Shown in pieces: positions 61,466 to 64,000 of a DNA stretch of 64,000 nt. A model generated the notes under the pieces. That model was not told where the DNA came from. It did not search any database and saw only the letters and a program-made list of their open reading frames with translations. Location: assembly GCA_041395445.1 (NCBI GenBank), contig JAWLAO010000001.1:434001-498000 (forward strand), read 5' to 3'. Position numbers and translations under genes: made by a program. The DNA comes from Gammaproteobacteria bacterium. GTDB taxonomy: Bacteria > Pseudomonadota > Gammaproteobacteria > Xanthomonadales > Marinicellaceae. Within the stretch, counting starts at the first letter, position 1. The number at the start of each line of letters is the position of its first letter.

Positions 61466-62601
61466 AATCTCAGCCAGAAGTCATTTCGCTTTCACAAGCA
61501 TTGATTCGTAGGCAGTCCGTTACTCCTAATGACGAAGGATGTCAGCAAATCATCTCGCAATTATTAAGTAATTCAGGATTTGAAATACTTCACCAACGCA
61601 TTGAAAATATTGATAATTTTTTTGCATGGCACGGAGATAACAATGGTGTTGGCTTACTTTTCGTTGGTCATACCGATGTTGTTCCCAGTGGAGATGTAAA
61701 ACTATGGGATTCACCTCCATTCGCTGCTGAAATCAAAAAAGGAGAACTGATAGGCAGAGGTGCCGCCGATATGAAGAGCTCGGTGGCCGCTTTTGTTTTA
61801 GCCGCCAAAAATTTTGTCAATCAGTTTCCACAACACAAAGGAAAACTGTCAGTCATGTTGACCAGTGATGAAGAGGGCGAAGCTATCAATGGCATACAGA
61901 AATTCATGCCGATAATTGCCAAACAACATCATTTCGATTTTTGTCTTGTTGGCGAACCATCATGCTCAGAAACCCTTGGAGATATTGCCCGAATTGGCAG
62001 ACGTGGTTCGCTTCATGTACAAATAACAATTCATGGTAAACAAGGTCATGTTGCCTATCCTGAAAATGCTGTCAATCCGGTTTTTATATCAGCAGACTTT
62101 ATCAGCGATTTATCAAAACAGAATTGGGATAACGGAAATGAGGATTTTCCGCCAACCAGTTTTCAAATTTCCAGCGTTAGAACCTCAACCAATGTATCAA
62201 ATATAATCCCCGGAGATCTGATTATTGAGGCCAATTTCAGATACAGTCCTGAATCCAATGAAATCGGTCTGGTTCAACAAATCAGACAGTTATTAGAGAA
62301 ACATAATCTTAAAAGTACTATCAAAACAAATTTATCCGGGAAACCATTTCATAGTGTCAGTAAGAAGTTGAAGAAGGCTTTATCAGACGCAATTCGTGAA
62401 ACAGTTCAAAAAGATGTCGAATTTAATACGGCCGGAGGCACTTCTGATGGTCGCTTTATTGCACCATTTGGTATTGATGTAGTAGAATTTGGTTTGATTA
62501 ATAAAACCATTCATCAAATCAATGAAAGAGTCGATGTTGCTGATATTATTGATTTAGAAAAAATATATTTCAAAGTGATTGAAAATATATTAAATAAATA
62601 A
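61459..62601 (+). CDS. dapE: Succinyl-diaminopimelate desuccinylase
   Basis: The 380-residue metallopeptidase of the M20 family (E. coli DapE has 375) has zinc ligands in VGHTDVVPSGD and GAADMKSS, the catalytic Glu in TSDEEGEAING, a ligand in LVGEPS and the closing His in NKTIHQINERV. It removes succinate from succinyl-diaminopimelate in lysine and peptidoglycan precursor synthesis. It is the last gene of obgE-yffB-dapE. The dimerisation domain lies in the middle. Confidence 0.95.
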   Translation: MVKSQPEVISLSQALIRRQSVTPNDEGCQQIISQLLSNSGFEILHQRIENIDNFFAWHGDNNGVGLLFVGHTDVVPSGDVKLWDSPPFAAEIKKGELIGRGAADMKSSVAAFVLAAKNFVNQFPQHKGKLSVMLTSDEEGEAINGIQKFMPIIAKQHHFDFCLVGEPSCSETLGDIARIGRRGSLHVQITIHGKQGHVAYPENAVNPVFISADFISDLSKQNWDNGNEDFPPTSFQISSVRTSTNVSNIIPGDLIIEANFRYSPESNEIGLVQQIRQLLEKHNLKSTIKTNLSGKPFHSVSKKLKKALSDAIRETVQKDVEFNTAGGTSDGRFIAPFGIDVVEFGLINKTIHQINERVDVADIIDLEKIYFKVIENILNK

Positions 62602-62696
62602 CCCCGATATTACAAAACAACAACTCATGGAATGAAACTTTGACCCCAGACAGGATTAAAGTTTTTTAATATCAAAACACAGACCATGAGGTGTCT

Positions 62697-64000
62697 ATGA
62701 AAATTTTTCAATACATATTGATTAGCATTGCAATTTTACTGACGCACAATATCGCTAATTCAACCAGCCCCTGGCTGAAAAATTTGAACTCTCCCGAAAA
62801 ACAAGAACAAATGCAACTTCGCTGGAAAGCCTATGGTGGTGAAGTGGATTTGAAGTTCATGTATAAAAAACTGAGTGATATGAAAATCTCAGTTTCTCCA
62901 GAACCACAGTTTCCGAACAAGCATTGGGACTTTAACCATATTGTTTATCCAATCAGTAAGAGTTCTCAATTGGAATTGCAAATGCCTTATGGAAATATTG
63001 AGAAAGTAACCTCCGGTTTGCTCAATGTCGACTCTGACTTCTCACTCACTCATGGTAAAACAACAATCAAAGTGAATTCTTTTAAGTTAATTCCTACAGA
63101 AAATCCGCTCAATCAAAGTGATATTGTGACTTTTAAGTTTATTGATCAAAATAACAACCATTTGTTCACAATCGATAGTGTTCACATCGAATATGACCGT
63201 GAAAAGGAATTGCTCCTAATGTCTAATATGGATTTATTCGCGACTCCTGAATTAGCAAAACTTCTTAATTATCCAGAACTCTCAGGACAAGTTGTTGGGC
63301 AAATACATACCTATAACCAGTTACAAGTCCCTGAGAATGCTGAGAAAGAATTACTCGGCTCATGTGTCGATCATCCTGTATGGCCACCTCAAGGGCAAGT
63401 AGACGTCACTTTAATTGATATCGGTTCAGTTCAATGGATGAGAGATATCGGAACCGATAAAATTGTTGTTGCTCCTTCAGCCCGATTAAAAAATGACGGC
63501 ACGGCGGATGTTCCATGGTATTCAAAATTTTCAGGCACCTTCGCTCCATATAATAATGACCAACACCCTTTTCTAAACTGGGCTATCTACCGAGAAATTG
63601 ACGGACGATTTGAACAACTAGGTTATTCGGGTGTTAAACACGCCTTCTGGACAATTAACAGCAACTGTACAATCAATTGCGGAAATAATCATATTTTATG
63701 GCTCGGTTGCGAAGATGTCTATGGTACCGGCAATAACGACTCCTCAGGTGCATTAGGTCCTCGAGCTGAAATTGAAGCGGATACCGGCTATTGGGAGAGC
63801 ACATGTTCATTCTTTGATCCGGGTTGTATAGGAAGCCAGACAACCGGATCCAATGCAACCGATGAAAACCGATTGGTCGTTTACAACGATGATTTAACAG
63901 ATGTGAATAACACCCAAATGTTTATTCAAGCATGGTATTTGATTCGTGATGATGTCAATATTTTTAACACAATGGGATACCGCACTATTTCTCCTGTTGA
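62697..64000 (+). CDS. Secreted protein of unknown function (cut by right edge)
   Basis: An open frame runs from ATG 62697 to the right edge (434 codons and 2 bases). AAGAGG-like bases and ATGAGGTG precede the start. The first residues are a signal peptide (MKIFQYILISIAILLTHNIANS). The later part has GCEDVYGTGNNDSSGALGPRAEIEADTGYWES and paired cysteines, as in extracellular proteins, but no family was recognised. Because the 3' end is missing, neither total size nor a C-terminal anchor can be judged. It is separate from the dapE operon by a 95-bp gap. Confidence 0.75.
   Translation, partial: MKIFQYILISIAILLTHNIANSTSPWLKNLNSPEKQEQMQLRWKAYGGEVDLKFMYKKLSDMKISVSPEPQFPNKHWDFNHIVYPISKSSQLELQMPYGNIEKVTSGLLNVDSDFSLTHGKTTIKVNSFKLIPTENPLNQSDIVTFKFIDQNNNHLFTIDSVHIEYDREKELLLMSNMDLFATPELAKLLNYPELSGQVVGQIHTYNQLQVPENAEKELLGSCVDHPVWPPQGQVDVTLIDIGSVQWMRDIGTDKIVVAPSARLKNDGTADVPWYSKFSGTFAPYNNDQHPFLNWAIYREIDGRFEQLGYSGVKHAFWTINSNCTINCGNNHILWLGCEDVYGTGNNDSSGALGPRAEIEADTGYWESTCSFFDPGCIGSQTTGSNATDENRLVVYNDDLTDVNNTQMFIQAWYLIRDDVNIFNTMGYRTISPV

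Overview
The window looks like a chromosomal segment of a low-GC, AT-rich Gammaproteobacterium. The evidence is its housekeeping gene order: yceD-rpmF-plsX-fabH-fabD-fabG, hemA-prfA, obgE-yffB-dapE, cytochrome b561-yceI, and single copies of ampD, nagZ, rlmG, fumC, parE, pyrE and xth. Several large secreted proteins and a bacterial fatty acyl-CoA reductase suggest a marine heterotroph. A Marinicella-like lineage is a guess from memory and was not tested. No rRNA, tRNA, CRISPR array, prophage or insertion sequence was seen.

Layout. 1-3.5 kb: an N-acetyltransferase cut by the left edge, a SulP transporter, a nucleoside deaminase, a TetR regulator and an acyl-CoA-binding protein. 3.6-5.6 kb: a two-domain fatty acyl-CoA reductase. 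5.6-7.8 kb: a sialidase-like secreted protein broken by an in-frame TAA. 8.1-12.5 kb: an RND efflux pair. 12.5-17.2 kb: a small periplasmic protein, a membrane protein and a gingipain-family (C25) secreted protein. 17.3-24.7 kb: pyrE, an M50 protease, xth, then the fatty-acid cluster, with its own terminator and a plsX promoter between rpmF and plsX. 24.8-29.6 kb: ampD-tesB, a GNAT, a candidate small RNA divergent from a GcvA-like regulator, and a DUF6502-like regulator. 29.6-41.3 kb: a long minus-strand run with a two-component system, gph, fumC, parE, a redoxin, membrane and type IV pilin accessory proteins, a glycosyltransferase and an acidic repeat protein. 41.5-44.6 kb: fadH and nagZ. 44.9-47.9 kb: a subtilisin-family protease carrying four single-base frameshifts. 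48-51.9 kb: hemA, prfA and a TPR lipoprotein. 51.9-53 kb: a CopG/nucleotidyltransferase pair between inverted copies of a dispersed repeat. 53-54.5 kb: arsenic efflux genes. 54.5-60 kb: rlmG, a LysE exporter, LysR/cytochrome b561/yceI, a Lys/Ala-rich protein and PPK2. 60.1-64 kb: obgE-yffB-dapE and a secreted protein cut by the right edge.

Functional themes are membrane lipid supply (fab cluster, plsX, tesB, fadH, fatty acyl-CoA reductase, acyl-CoA-binding protein), peptidoglycan recycling (ampD, nagZ), secreted hydrolases, and stress or detoxification (RND pump, ACR3/ArsC, PPK2).

The most interesting non-coding signal is at 26881-27030 on the minus strand. It is a predicted multi-hairpin RNA with a strong terminator and a C-rich loop that could pair with Shine-Dalgarno sequences, placed where enterobacteria carry gcvB. 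Two large secreted-protein genes are interrupted, so either decay or assembly error should be considered when reading them.
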